From NCBI GenBank assembly GCA_964020155.1, contig OZ026567.1, positions 2,266,430 through 2,330,429 on the forward strand: a stretch of DNA of 64,000 nt, in the 5' to 3' direction. This document shows, piece by piece, positions 49,607 through 61,620 of this stretch. Position numbers and translations under genes: made by a program. This stretch comes from Chondrilla cf. caribensis. Its lineage: Eukaryota > Porifera > Demospongiae > Chondrillida > Chondrillidae. How positions within the stretch are numbered: the stretch's first letter is position 1; each line of letters starts with the position of its first letter. The notes below the pieces were generated by a model, which was given only the letters and a program-made list of their open reading frames with translations, searched no databases and had not been told where the DNA came from.

Positions 49607-51202
49607 AGAAAGATTGCAAGCGTGATTCCAAAGAAAATTGCTGTAATTGGCGGTGGACCAGCCGGATTAGTTACAACAAAGGTTCTCACTCAGTATGGGA
49701 ACACAGTGATCGGTTTTGAAAAAAATCCCACTCTAGGAGGACTTTGGCAATATCAAGATGAGCCGCAGAAGAAATATGCCACTTTGGCTGACAAATTGCA
49801 GCCATTGAATGCCTGCTATGAATCATTATTGATGAATACATCAAAGCAGTTGAGTACATTCTCCGATTATCCACCTAGTGATTCCATGCCAACATTTATG
49901 AAACATGATCAATACCTGAAGTATCTACAAGACTATGCCGATTTCTTCAACATTGGGAACAAATTCAAGCTCAACAGTACAGTTGTACAACTGGTTCGCT
50001 CGTCCAAACCACCATTTGCATGGAATGTCCATTACATTCAAGACGATGGTGTTGAAAAAACTGAGAGTTTTGACTTAGTAGCAATTGCATCAGGTGCCTT
50101 CTGCCATCCTAATTGGCCCACAGTGAAGAATGAAGAACACTTCAAAGGGTTAACCATCCATTCTGCTCAAGTAAGACGTGATGAGCTATTTGAAGGCAAG
50201 CAGGTTGTCATCGTTGGAGGCAGCTATTCTGGAGGTGAAACAGCAACCAATGCTATCAATGGTAAAGCAAAGAAAATCTACTGGACCCTTGACAGAAGTG
50301 AAGAAGGAAGAAACTACTGGCTCCTGAATCGTCAGCCAAGTGTATCACCAAGAATGTCATGGGATCACTTCAATACAAGAATGGACTCCATCATCAATCC
50401 AACTGAATTTGGTAGCAAATATGAGAATGAGCTTCACCTGCTACACCAAGGCAGGAATGAAAGCAGCATTGATACACTGGCTGTTACGGACAAGCCTATT
50501 CTAACCTCAGTTGATACCATGCGAAGTGGTCTGAAGTCAGGGGCCATTGAAATCATACCACCAATTGTAGCATACAGCTACAATAGTTCTGATGTCCTCC
50601 TGAGAGATGGTACGAAGCTGAATGATATTGATATTGTTGTCTATTGCACTGGGTTTAGGCAGAAATTTCCCTTTCTTGATAACACATGGCACCCCGATGA
50701 TCAGGAACTCAACTGCATGTATCAAGGAATACTGCCTGTTGAAGGTGCTTTGCAGGGGCTTGGGTTTGTTCTTCTTACTCATGCCACAGCTGGTTCTTTG
50801 CTTCCAATTGCGGAAGTGCAAGCAAGATGGCTAGGACAGATTTGGGCTCCAAGAACTGTCAATGCAGAGAATGGGTCTTTGTTTTCTGATAGTGAACTCA
50901 AACACATGAAAGAGACCATTGAAGAACGTAAAAAGATGCTTCACAGTTTGAAAACTTACAATCATCTGGAGGACCCATTCACATATGTGGAAGCTTTGGC
51001 CAAAGATATGGGTTGTCTCCCACCAGATCCAGAGGAGCTGAAATCATCAGACAAGGAGTTGGCAACAGCCTTGCTTCACGGTCCTCTTGTTCCAGCTCAA
51101 TATCGCCTCAATGGGATCCACCCTTGGGAGGGAGCCCGAGACTACATAATTGAAGTGGTCAAGCATACCCTTGGAAAGGAATGGGATACGCTATCACTGT
51201 AA
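49607..51202 (+). CDS. FMO-like flavin-containing monooxygenase, copy 1
   Basis: This is a class B flavoprotein monooxygenase that would use FAD and NADPH to oxygenate soft nucleophiles; the substrate is unknown. The long exon opens after a pyrimidine-rich tract ending TTTGCAG (49606) and encodes about 531 residues ending at TAA 51200-51202. Motifs: FAD Rossmann IAVIGGGPAGL, the FMO-type FKGLTIHSAQV signature, NADPH Rossmann VVIVGGSYSGGE and the late IVVYCTGFRQ motif. Length fits animal FMOs (about 530), but no C-terminal membrane anchor is evident. The frame also has an ATG at 49595 just inside the presumed intron. Because the acceptor is strong, a short upstream exon is preferred; a candidate is at 47558-47578. 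No internal stops; 27 residue differences from copy 2 by my count. Confidence 0.85.
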   Translation, partial: RKIASVIPKKIAVIGGGPAGLVTTKVLTQYGNTVIGFEKNPTLGGLWQYQDEPQKKYATLADKLQPLNACYESLLMNTSKQLSTFSDYPPSDSMPTFMKHDQYLKYLQDYADFFNIGNKFKLNSTVVQLVRSSKPPFAWNVHYIQDDGVEKTESFDLVAIASGAFCHPNWPTVKNEEHFKGLTIHSAQVRRDELFEGKQVVIVGGSYSGGETATNAINGKAKKIYWTLDRSEEGRNYWLLNRQPSVSPRMSWDHFNTRMDSIINPTEFGSKYENELHLLHQGRNESSIDTLAVTDKPILTSVDTMRSGLKSGAIEIIPPIVAYSYNSSDVLLRDGTKLNDIDIVVYCTGFRQKFPFLDNTWHPDDQELNCMYQGILPVEGALQGLGFVLLTHATAGSLLPIAEVQARWLGQIWAPRTVNAENGSLFSDSELKHMKETIEERKKMLHSLKTYNHLEDPFTYVEALAKDMGCLPPDPEELKSSDKELATALLHGPLVPAQYRLNGIHPWEGARDYIIEVVKHTLGKEWDTLSL

Positions 51203-51747
51203 CTGTTACAAATTTCATAAAAGTACCTAGGATGGCCCATTTTTTCAATTTTATGGTAGTGTTTTAGTAGTATTCATGGTAGCCAAACAGACTAATAGTA
51301 TATTATTTTGCAAATAAATAATAATTTAAACTTAATCAATTTCATGCAGTTTACAAACATTCACTACAATTTTATCTTAATTTTTGTGTAAATGACAACA
51401 TCTTGAATTCTTAAAGCTACAGGGCTATTGTACTAGGCTTTTTAGAGTACTGACTGCATAGTATTAGGTAATTCGCAATAATTATTATTTATATATACTT
51501 AGCTTTAGATTCAGTAGTTCATGTATCTACATGAAATACAATACTATATTTAAAATAATATATTTTATTATTTATTCTTATTATTGCCTTCGTATTGTTT
51601 TAATTTGAATGCAAAAGTTAAAAAACAGAAAAATTCATATGAAATAAACAGCATAACAAACATATGCATACATCTATATTATTGTATATACATAATACCA
51701 AAATCAGTACCAGTATCATTATCGTTATTTTATCTGTATTGACATGT

Positions 51748-52025
51748 ACAATGGGAACATGTTGAAAATTCGTATCAAATTCTCTACATGAATGGTGAGT
51801 AATCATGAATTACATCACAAATTATCGCGTATAGTTCCAGCCGTCAGCAAGCAGTGGAAAAAAATTCTTCCTTATGTTGACCAGCGACTAAACATTTACC
51901 TATGGTTTGCAACTCATTGGTAACATCCTGTAACAGTTCTTACCCTGCATATCGACCTCCGTAGAAGAGTACTGTATAGTTTGTCTAATAAGCTGCCTGG
52001 TTAAAACATGCTCTTCACTCTTCTA
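51748..52025 (+). pseudogene. Protease locus fragment D
   Basis: The first 47 bp matches the end of the third protease exon (GTTGAAAATTCGTATCAAAT, then ATGAATG and its GTGAGT donor). The rest matches the following intron of copy A (about 21546-21770: ACCAGCGACTAAACAT, TATCGACCTCCG, ACATGCTCTTC). It is a dispersed scrap with no coding ability, 11 kb beyond the nearest RLE element and just after FMO copy 1. Confidence 0.75.
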
Positions 52026-52249
52026 TCATGAGAAATTGGTAGCAACCCTAGTTCACTGTAAATAACTGTACTGCTGCTGGTTAGAGATATTTTTAACAAA
52101 ACTTTATGGAATTTCAGACAGATTCGTTTGAGACATTTGTCATTCAATGTACAATGGAGGGCTACAACCTACCAATTAATGTAAACTTACAACATAATAT
52201 CATGTAGATCATTATTCGATAATAATAATAATAATAATAACTGAACTGC

Positions 52250-53190
52250 AGACATAGCAAAGGTCGCCACCCCCAACATTCTGCCATCAATGACATTATC
52301 CATAAGGCCATTAGGTTCATCAATGTCCCAAGTAAACTTGAGCCATCAGGCCTGTATATAGGTCTGAAGGAAAATGTCAGGATGGTGCGTCCATTATCCC
52401 CTGGAAATCTGGTGAGACCCTTGTTTGGGACTTTACTTGCATGGATCCTCTGGCCCCCTCTTACCAGTCCCTATCCACCAGGGAGGCTGGAGCAGCTGCT
52501 GATGAGGCCGAACGGAAGAAACTCCAGAAGTACTCTCATCTGGATACCACCCACCACTTTGTACCCATAGCAATGGGTGTGTTTGGTCAACAAGGAAAGG
52601 CCCTTGGAGATCTTGGAAGGTGTCTGAAGGCAGGCAGCCACAGGAGAGCCCAACTCATTAATCTACATCCTTCAACGGCTCTTGGTGGCTGTCCAAGTTG
52701 ATAATGCAAACTATATAAGTATTGGGAACTCTCCCAAATTCTGATATTGAGATGCATTTTGTATAGGCTACATGTTTTATTGTTATTCATATATTACTTT
52801 CCATAATCATTTATTGTTATTCATATTTTAATTTTCATCGTCATCAGTATAGTAATAATAATAATAAAATATTATTATTATATAACGTAAACATTATATG
52901 CAGTATATATCAAAAAGTATGCTCTCCTGGATCATGCTTATATTTCCAGTCAATTGCCTTTGAAACGAGCTGTGCTATAGGCTCTTATTCTATTATGCTC
53001 TCATAGCAATGTTGGGATATGCTTAAGATCATGCACTGGTGAACCCAACTCATTCATGTACTCGTTACAGCATCTGTTACAATACAGGCTGGAAATTCCC
53101 CACACCATAATAGCACCCAAAGGCGATTTCAAGATATAGTATGACATTGTATATAAAAGACAGAAATATCAAATATAGTCAAAATGGTGT
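52250..53190 (+). mobile_element. RLE-LINE 3' fragment with 3' untranslated region
   Basis: Pieces of the retrotransposon C-terminus appear in shifting frames: SKGRHPQHSAINDIIHKAIR and VPSKLEPSGLY, then, in another frame, MDPLAPSYQSLSTREAGAAA and HHFVPIAMGVFG. The coding part ends near 52703. The following non-coding block (52905-53190) is shared with 41040-41300. It is frameshifted and dead. An AAT run at about 52219-52240 precedes it. Confidence 0.75.
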
Positions 53191-53448
53191 TGTATTAATT
53201 TCTTTAGTTCTTGTAGTTCTTGAAAGTTCTTTAGGCAAAAATATAGAAAATTTGGTGCATTGGTTTTATCAAAAACAATTATAGCATGAGAACATTGGGA
53301 TAATATAGGTATAAATAGTTACAAAAAGTCCAACCTAATCTGTTATACAGTCTTTGAATCCTCCGTGTCCAGTAATTGTCGCTGCAGGCGTCTATGTTTT
53401 GTACTCCACCACAAAGAGATGGGATTTCTTTTGGAACACGATGGCTGT

Positions 53449-53449
<1 letters not shown>

Positions 53450-53504
<55 letters not shown>

Positions 53505-53505
53505 C
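53450..53505. repeat. (TAGA)n microsatellite
   Basis: About 14 TAGA units. Confidence 0.97.
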
Positions 53506-53509
53506 AATT

Positions 53510-54199
53510 CCACCTGAGATAGGAAGAACTTTGGGATAAGTATCTCTTTCACTTCTTAATTGAAAATACTCATCATTACAACTTCTAACGTGTACGTATT
53601 CAAGTATTCCTTTGGCATAATCTTATATACATACATACATTCATACATAGACATAGCATAGACATAAGTTGTTTTGTATTATTGTAGATGGTTGACTAAG
53701 AAAATGAAATATCATAGAGTGCGATAGCACTCTATATGTAGGGATGATGTGAAAAAAAACATGGCAGCCTATATATCACACATACATTAATGTTTCACAA
53801 AAATATTGCCTATGGGCAGGTATTAAGCCCCTGCCAGCATTTAAAATTTGTTTTCTGTTAATTTTAGTAGTAAGAAAACTACTAACAAGTGGAGGGGACG
53901 TAGCTGAAATGGTCAAAGTTTCGGACTTCTTTTTGTCAAATTTTTATCCACAACTACCGAAGCTTTGGCTGGAGCTATGCAGCTAATTTTCACACAAAGG
54001 ATTTTTATTTTATAGCGCGGAGTGCCCTTTCCTACGTTTGTTATTATTATTATTATGGTTATTTATACAACAACACAGACTCCACCAGTGACTGCATCAA
54101 CTGTATACACGACTTTCTGTTCACCTCCCCGATTGACTCATGACACCTCCGCAGCCAAGCACCCAATGCCCGAGACCCCATTTCCACCCGATACTCCAC
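53510..54199. other. Spacer with short hairpin
   Basis: No gene was recognised. A hairpin ATAGAGTGC-GATA-GCACTCTAT lies at about 53714-53735, and CATA tetranucleotides at about 53627-53650. Confidence 0.4.
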
Positions 54200-56470
54200 C
54201 ATATTTTAGCAGTTCAAACTGTCATCCACCAAGCAGCCCAAGTACTTGCAAGTAGATACCCATGGAAGGTCCTTGTCACCAATTCTAAAATGATCAGCAC
54301 ACTTATTAATCCCTCTTTTTTCATGTGCATTACTGCACTCTTCTCCACATTTTTCTCGACAGACCACTTTTCACACCAGCTTTGTAAGCATTGAAGACTC
54401 TTCCTCATATCATCTGCACTCTCAGCCAGCAGAGCTGTGTCATCAGCAAACAGCAAACCAGGTACCACACTTCGCCACACATCCCACATGCCCTATCCTT
54501 TAACTCAATTATCAAGCTGTTCATATACAAGAAAAAGAGAACCAGGGATAACACACACCCCTGCCGTAGACCTTTCATAACTGCAAACTCTTCACCTAAA
54601 CACCCATCAATTCCCACTTGAGACACGCTACCACCATACAAACCCTTCAAGAAGGAGAGGAAGCGCCCATTAACACCATAACCCTCCAAGCAACACCACA
54701 ACTTCTTCCTGTTCCCCTGATCATATTATGCCTTCTTGAAGTCCGTGAAACCTGATAGCATTCCCCTTGGCTTCTGACAACAAAGACAGAATTTGATCCC
54801 TACAGTTCCTACCACTATGAAGACCACCCTGTTCATCACCCAAAATACCTTCTGCTTCCAAAAAGGTTGCCCAGCATTTGTTCAGTACCATGTACATGAT
54901 CTTACAAACTAAGAATGTCAGAGATATACCTCAAAAGTTGTTGGTGTCACAGACTCCCTCATCCTCTTCTTTAGGATTGGAACAATAATTGAATGTTTCC
55001 ACAAGCAGGGTACAACACCAAACTTCCAGCAGTCATTAAACAATTTCACCCATACATTTGACAAACATTCAGCACTCATCATCTCAACAGAAATACCATC
55101 TTTGACAATTGCTTTTCCTTTCTTTGCTATACCCAAGGCCCACATCACTTCCTCCACACCTAGCCCTTCAGCCCGCCATCATCATTCAACCAGTGGGAGA
55201 CTCCTTACCACCTTGCAACACCTCCTTGAAGTGATCACTCCAGACCTTCCCGCCTTCCTCTGAGTCACCAGATTGTACCACACCATTCTTAACATAGACT
55301 TTTGTACCAAGACCTCCTGATGGATTTTTACTAGAAATGCCTAGTTTCTCAACTTCCCTCCACCACTTCTTAGGATTACCTAATAGGTCCTCTAAAGCTT
55401 GTCGTTGGGATTGAAGAAACCTCCTCTTGGAACCTGTGACTGCATTCGCATAAACTCTTCAACAACTAATATAATCTTCCTCTTAATTTTCCTAATATCC
55501 CTATCTTTTTCTCTTAACCACACACGTTTAGATTGATGAAAACACATCCTCAAGGCCAACAGGTCCTTTGTAAACCACCTCTTATTCTGTCTAGCTGCAC
55601 CTGTTGATCTGCACTTAACCTTTTGTAGCCCACCAACCATCACTTCAACCAGTTGATCGTAATACTCTCCACAAGAACCTGATCTCTGTCATAATTAAGC
55701 AGAACCTCCTCCGACATTTCTAACCTCCTTCTCCTTACTACCCTCAGGGATCACATACCTACCTACAAAATCACTCATGGACACCATGTTAAAATCAGAA
55801 ATAACCCCAAGGTCATCCTTAAACACCAGACAATAATCTACCACTGAAGACCCCTTTGATGAGACACAAGTGAAGTCACCACTCCCAATTCTTCCATTCA
55901 CCACACACAGACCAAGTAACCTAGTCCAATCCATCATCATTCTACCCAATTACCACCACCGAACATAACCATACTCACTGCACTTCCTCTTTACCCTAAA
56001 TCACTCATATTCTGCCCTATTTCTCCTGGCCTCCTATTACCACACTGCAACAATTCCTTGCTCTTAGCACCATCTCTTGCCTCCGAGTCCTTCCTTTCTC
56101 CTGTTTCCGCACGATTCACAGATATAGGCTTCTCTCTCGCCTCCACCATTCTCCCCGATCTCCCAGATCTCTCGACCTTCTTTCAACCCCCTTCAACAAC
56201 AACCATCACTCTTTCTGTCAGCTCATCCATTTCTCCCTTCAATTCCTTTATCAATCTTTTCAGTACTGTCATCTCACCCTGCAACTCACCAACGAATCTT
56301 GTCAATTCCAAAACCTCCATCAACAGGCAAAAACAACAGACAAACGCTCTTCCATCTAACCCACCAACTCTCTTTCATCCTTACATACTTCAGGTGGAAC
56401 TAACCTGCACAAATCTCACACTGTACCATCTCACCAGTCTCCTGCCTGACGTTACAAAGCATAGCACCTC
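54200..56470 (-). pseudogene. Degenerate APE-type LINE
   Basis: Reverse-strand pieces occur in the right order for an APE-class non-LTR retrotransposon. A helical ORF1-like segment lies at about 56200-56330 (GELQGEMTVLKRLIKELKGE). The end of an endonuclease follows (55790-55910: NGRIGSGDFTCVSSKGSSVV, then DYCLV). RT pieces are LRQGCVLSLVLFF (about 54560) and LLFADDTALLAESADD (about 54420-54460). The frames shift repeatedly, most of the endonuclease is missing, and stops abound. The plus-strand Ser/Pro-rich ORF at 56058-56486 is antisense to the ORF1-like part. Confidence 0.75.
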
Positions 56471-57082
56471 GCCTTCCACAGGGTAGTTATAACGTACATT
56501 CGTACTCAGGAGATTTCGGGCGTTTAATGGTTGGAATGTAACATAATTATCACCTACGTCACGACTCACGGAGATTTGATTGCGCAATAATATCGTTCAG
56601 GCGACAAACTTCGCGAGAAACGACATGTTTTATGCGACTATGTAATGTTGAAATGGTATCAGGATACAATCAAACATAATCTCCACTTGCATTAGGTGAA
56701 ATTAAACTCATGCGCTAGAAAAACATATCGGATTAGGCCAAAAAGCGCCTATAAAATCGACCATCTAAACAATATCCCAATTACGCGAAAGGTTCACGTG
56801 TGGATCACCTTAAAAACCCACGCGCACTATTCATCCCGGTACAAAATTTAGATACATACCTGTAAGAATCTTCCAAGTTAACGTGGGTCGCAGACGATCT
56901 TCAGGAACCTTGCAATGTTCGTAGCGATGGCTATTACGTCATAACACCTTGCGTAATAACTATAGAAACGTCACATTAAATGGCTGCTAGGAAGGTCGTT
57001 TGTCAAAAATCGTGTTAGGCGCATGAATAGATGGCCTTTTTCTCGTGTTATTATATTTTATAACGATAAAGAACAACATCAT

Positions 57083-57243
57083 CTACAATCTGACGGTGAG
57101 GGAAAACGTTATAAGCAGGTATGTTGAAGTTATGCAAACATTTCGCCGATTTTCCTTGCGTTTTTTGCGCATTTCAGGACATTTTCAGTTATAACTCCTG
57201 TATTTCAGCTTATAACATCTTCCCTCACGGCAGATCTTTAGAT
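57083..57243. repeat. Inverted repeat
   Basis: The arms (about 57083-57120 and 57206-57243) share GTGAGGGAA and GTTATAAGC in inverted orientation, with a loop of about 85 bp. No coding support. Confidence 0.6.
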
Positions 57244-57523
57244 AATGATATATTCTTTCAATTGGTACCAATTTGGAAACCATCTGAGGCCATCTACTCA
57301 TGCGCAAAAAGCGATTTTTAGCCAAAAGTATAATATTTTTATGATGTGTTTATAGCTTCTTGGTAAAAGATATTGAATCAATTTTTTATTTAGACCTTAA
57401 AAGAATGTTGAAATTATTGGTACGAATGACAAAACTGATACAATATTATTCCTTCGCTTCGTAAACCCGGGTTATTATTTAGGGTTGATTAACGTCCGCC
57501 ATTTTGTTGTCGTTCACGGGGTC

Positions 57524-57662
57524 CGTTATAATGACCCTGTGTCATCTCCAGAATCATCACTAGGATCAACATCCGGATTATCCGCTTCAAGATATCTCTC
57601 CATTTCCTTGATCTTATCAGATTTGCTCAGCTCTTTGATTTCTTGGACGCCATTTTCATTCC
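57524..57662 (-). other. Possible short terminal exon
   Basis: After an acceptor-like CCATATAG (reverse strand) an open frame of about 45 codons reads NENGVQEIKELSKSDKIKEM and ends in DDSGDDTGSL and a stop. The composition looks protein-like (acidic C-terminus). No partner exon could be confirmed and no family recognised. Confidence 0.25.
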
Positions 57663-57767
57663 TATATGGAGGACAAAACTATCATTATTCAAATCAAGTA
57701 ATAACGATACAATAAAAATAAAACAAACCAAAGCCTCGATCACAGGGTGGCAGCAAATAAACACAAA

Positions 57768-57866
57768 ATGCCATATACCGTCCCTGGCAAGGCAGGCGCG
57801 AAAAATATCTCCGTTGGCGAACTCTACATATCATCATTTTGGTGGACGGCAATTCGCAAATTGCGG
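57768..57866 (+). other. Possible first exon, unknown gene
   Basis: ATG opens 33 codons (MPYTVPGKAGAKNISVGELY, then ISSFWWTAIRKLR) ending at a good donor (CGG, then GTAAGT) in phase 0. The local sequence is richer in CpG than its surroundings. No downstream exon was identified. Confidence 0.25.
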
Positions 57867-57961
57867 GTAAGTTTCAATATATTTTGCCGCCACTAATCAT
57901 CATCGCAGGCGATCATTCTTTGCCATTTTTCGACTCCCAGTGGTTTCATTTCTTATCATCA

Positions 57962-58051
57962 TATCCATTTTGGTCGGTATTCTTCTTTTAAAACTTCTAA
58001 ATCCTTGCGATATTGCGTTCTACGCCTCTCATACCACGTGTTGTCAGCCAT
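57962..58051 (-). other. Possible small ORF
   Basis: A reverse-strand ATG opens a short basic ORF (MADNTWYERRRTQYRKDLEV, then LKEEYRPKWI) followed by TGA. Too short to assign. It lies near, and may belong with, the exon-like ORF at 57524-57662. Confidence 0.25.
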
Positions 58052-58299
58052 TTTCCTCCGAGATTTAAAGGACAAATCGTGACCAGGTAATTCGTCCACT
58101 GTAGAGAGGTTGTCCACTCTCCAGAGGTGAAAAATGTATCAGCACTATAGGAAAATCTATTTTTGGTGCCTTACAGAGTGTCCTTTGTAGGTAGATAATT
58201 TGTATGGTGTCGTTTATTGGGAGAGTCCTTTAATAGAGGTTCCACTGTAATAATATATGTAATACCACACCGGAAGCATAGGGTGTGGCTCTCCCCAAT

Positions 58300-58755
58300 T
58301 ACTCTTCCTTATAAGACCCTACAGTAAACTATCGTGACATTCCAGTTACTGCGACATTTATAAGTAACCGTTTGTATCGATCGGATTGCATATGTCGATT
58401 TAGAGTGTAGTCTTGCTTCATTCACATTGGCTGCCATTCTCTGGTACTTGTTGATAGTTAAGGTTCCGCTTATTTTGTCTTCCTCTGGCCGAATTTGGAT
58501 CTGGATTTTAATATTATGTTTCGACTACCAGTGAGTTAATAGTCAACACCTTATACAAAAACGCCCTCTTCAATACCATTGCTGCACAAGGTTTTATTTG
58601 GTGTCTGCCTATCTCTAATTCTATCTATTGTCAAGATCGTTAAAATGAATGGACCCAATATTAAAACTAAGAGATAAGCCGGATGATTAGGCGGTATGTC
58701 CGAACCAATAGGTATTCGGACGATTCAATCGACAATCTAACAACTCTCAGTAAAG
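58300..58755. mobile_element. Dispersed repeat family, copy 3
   Basis: It matches 42935-43400: GTCGATTTAGAGTGTAGTCT, CCTCTGGCCGAATTTGGATC and CTACCAGTGAGTTAATAGTC. It continues past the foldback insertion at about 59325-59600 (CATACCTAAG, GGATCGCGTACTC, GATTGAATGTCTAT). The interruption shows the foldback is nested in this copy. Confidence 0.6.
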
Positions 58756-59324
58756 AATCAATGATCGGACGCCACCTATATTCGGACACATAAAATTGGC
58801 TATTTCTCGAAAATTATAAAACCTACCGACTCATAATAAACTATGTTTCGTAGGCCATTACATGTAGCCGCTCTCTACTCAGTACGATCCTCGTAGCTTA
58901 CCGCATCGCTCTGCTAGAATCGATCGAAAAAAATCGCCCGATAATGATCGATATTCTGACAAAGGAATGAGCTTTCGGACGGACCTCACTACAGAGTGGA
59001 GAAACGATAAAGAACTCGGAAAGCAACAGAAGTGATAACTATATATGTCTACTTTAAAATATGAAAGTTAGAGATAAATATGTACCACTTTGAGTGAATC
59101 TGAACAAGATATCTAACCCCTGTGAAAGACCAAATTTCGGACGAATTTATACTGTTTTGCATCTAGCAGAGCCATGCGGTAAGCTACGAGGATCTTACTG
59201 AGTAAAGAGCGACTACATGTAATGGCCTATGAAACGAAGTTTATTGGGAGTCGGAAGGTTTTATAGTTTTCGAGAAATAGCCAATTTTATGTGTCCGAAT
59301 ATAGTTGGCGTCCGATCATTGATT
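58756..59324. mobile_element. Foldback element with long inverted repeats
   Basis: The element is about 569 bp and its termini AATCAATGATCGGACGCC and GGCGTCCGATCATTGATT are exact reverse complements. Inverted homology extends about 160 bp into each side (GGCCATTACATGTAGCCGCT against the reversed GAGCGACTACATGTAATGGCC region). The interior is about 240 bp and non-coding. Confidence 0.8.
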
Positions 59325-59629
59325 ATTTACAAAAAAACTTTTACTTACTACTTGTACGTGCAGTACGTCGCTTTAACCATAGATCTATGCTCCAACATAC
59401 CTAAGAGTAAATGTCACTTCTGGATCGCGTACTCTCCCTAATTTGACGATCAATTTTCGAATGGTAGGAAATAATTTGAATTCTTCGCAAAATTCTTTGT
59501 TAGTAGAGTAAGCCCAACGAAATCAATTACTCCTTTTAAATTATCGAGTTTGATTCAACATTACCAGATTGAATGTCTATTAATGAAAAAAATGAACTAA
59601 GAAGAAAGGACTTCCACATATACATGTAA

Positions 59630-60256
59630 TACCGTTTTCACATGGACACCGTAAAGCGGGTCGAACCCGAGTCGAACTCGGTTTAAAGCGAGTTAGTGCA
59701 TTCACATGACGTCACGAAACCGGGTCGAACCCGGGTTAAAATTCCGAGTCGAACCCTTGTAAAAAGTAGGGTTCGACCCGGTTGTAAGCGAGTTGAAAGT
59801 GAGTTAAAAATGGCGGAACTAGTAACACGAAAATTCTGCTCCAATTCCCTATCGAACCAGTTACCAGCAATGTCGGACGAAAGCGAAGGGCTTCTGGGCT
59901 TCATCCAGATAATTCTGCTGGCCTGACACGCGATCGAACGCCGAGCGAACAAGAAAGCCAAAAAATGAGCAGTCCACAAAGTCTGTACTGCCGCAAAGCT
60001 TGTGACGGTTCATAACTGCTCTTCTTGTCATATACCTAACCTTTAGTTGCCGTCTACGAGCTCTACACCTCAGACGATGCCATAACAAATAAAAACGAAA
60101 AGAATGCCAACGTCGCCATTTTCTGGGATCAAATATTTACACAATATGCGAATCTTGTTATCCCCATGTGAACGGAAATCGGGTCAAAAGCGGGTCGAAC
60201 CCGGTTTAAATCGACCCGGGTTCGACCCGCTTTACGGTGTCCATGTGAAAACGGTA
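59630..60256. mobile_element. Harbinger-like MITE with GGGTCGAACCC iterations
   Basis: The 627-bp element starts TACCGTTTTCACATGGACAC and ends with its reverse complement; the inverted repeat continues through CGTAAAGCGGGTCGAACCCG (about 40 bp). TAA lies at both flanks (59627-59629 and 60257-60259). A TWA target and this end structure fit PIF/Harbinger, but no transposase is present. The palindromic word GGGTCGAACCC and variants recur about seven times in the two ends. The interior is GC-richer than its surroundings and has only weak ORFs. Confidence 0.75.
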
Positions 60257-60358
60257 TAAGAGGTCTGTCACGGTTGCATCTAACTACCGTATACCGTGAA
60301 GATTCGTTGGGTTCACTCCATTCATGAAGCAGTTAGCAATAATTTAATTATATAAACA

Positions 60359-60379
60359 ATGAAACAATGGGAAACCATG
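60359..60379 (+). other. Candidate 21-nt first exon of FMO copy 2
   Basis: Identical in sequence and donor to the candidate at 47558-47578 (MKQWETM, phase 0). It would join to 62255. Confidence 0.35.
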
Positions 60380-61511
60380 GTGAGTAACAATAATATTATT
60401 GTTAACCTTAGTGGGGTAACAATTGGTAACAAGGAAAACAATGAATCGAGGGTAGTCAATTTCTTTCAAATGTAAATTAAAGATGCAAAATGCACTATTA
60501 GAAAGAGCCAGCCCAATTGGCTAGCTCAATCAAATGGTGCATTTTGTTTCTAATTCCATTATATTGCGCCAAGTTATGGTTCATTTTGAGGTTTTCATTT
60601 GTTGCAACCCAGGTTAACAAAAAAGGAGATTGATTTCCAGAACTTCACTGTTATGAAAACATTTTGAAATCTACTTAACCGTGCATTGTACAAATAACCC
60701 ACAAAGAAATGATCTGTAGAAGTTGCGGTTCACTTCACCTCTGTTGTCAAGAGGTCACTTATTCAACGCCGACTCAGCAGAATGCACAAAATGCTTCCAT
60801 GCAACACTATGTATCACAAATCAAGCTAACTATGACCATAAAACCGTCGGGGAAAACTGGGTATATCATGCATGCACAACACATCCGCAGAAATAAATTA
60901 ATATGAAAACATAATTGCAATCATGAGATACAATCATAGCTGTGAGATACATACTCCTTCCAATTAAATTATCTCTTCCTCTCAGTAACATTATGATAAC
61001 ATATTTTGGGAATATTCATAGCAAACTTCAACCCTGATCTTCCTTGCACCTATCATCATTCCTGTCCTTGCTCCGAATGCCATTCTTTGTAATCATTCAA
61101 TTTTCAATTTTTAATAGTTGATTACTGAATTAAAATTATCACCTCCTTAAGCTTATCCTTATCTACCCAGAGACTCACACTACATTTACTTTGATTTCCC
61201 ATGTCATTATCCACAGTATGTAACTCATCTAATATCTATTCCCATCCTTTCAGAGTCTCACATTGAACACACTTTAATTTCTCATGCCATTATACTCACA
61301 ATATTCATTTTCTCCCTTTTATTAGCACCAGGCCTCATTACTAGGTGATGTACGACCTTAAACCAATTACCTCAAATCTTGCTGGTTGAAAAGCTCAATA
61401 ATAATAATAATCGATTGTACCTTATGATAATATTAAACCTAGGCCTTTGTATCTCTCAACATCATCACCATCATCATCATAATGATTATTATTATAATAC
61501 AAATGAATATG

Positions 61512-61518
<7 letters not shown>

Positions 61519-61601
<83 letters not shown>

Positions 61602-61620
61602 TAATAATAATAATAAATAA
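61519..61620. repeat. (AAT)n microsatellite
   Basis: About 100 bp of AAT units with few interruptions. Confidence 0.95.

Larger units (their letters stand above)
47505..51240 (+). repeat. Segmental duplication, copy 1 (FMO locus)
   Basis: This direct repeat of 60300-63900 starts at TGGGTTCACTCCATT and includes about 2 kb of upstream sequence plus the FMO gene. Upstream blocks shared include AACAATGAAACAATGGGAAA, TATTCCCAT-type polypyrimidine text, CACTTGTTTGTGTGTATTCA and TACAACAGATACTCAACCCA. (AAT)n length and small indels differ between the copies. Confidence 0.8.

Noticed and set aside
56058..56486. 142-codon Ser/Pro-rich plus-strand ORF
   Set aside because: It is antisense to the helical ORF1-like part of the degenerate LINE on the minus strand.
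59640..60240. GGTTCGACCC words resembling a tRNA T-arm B box
   Set aside because: No cloverleaf can be drawn; the word is a repeated palindrome within the MITE ends.
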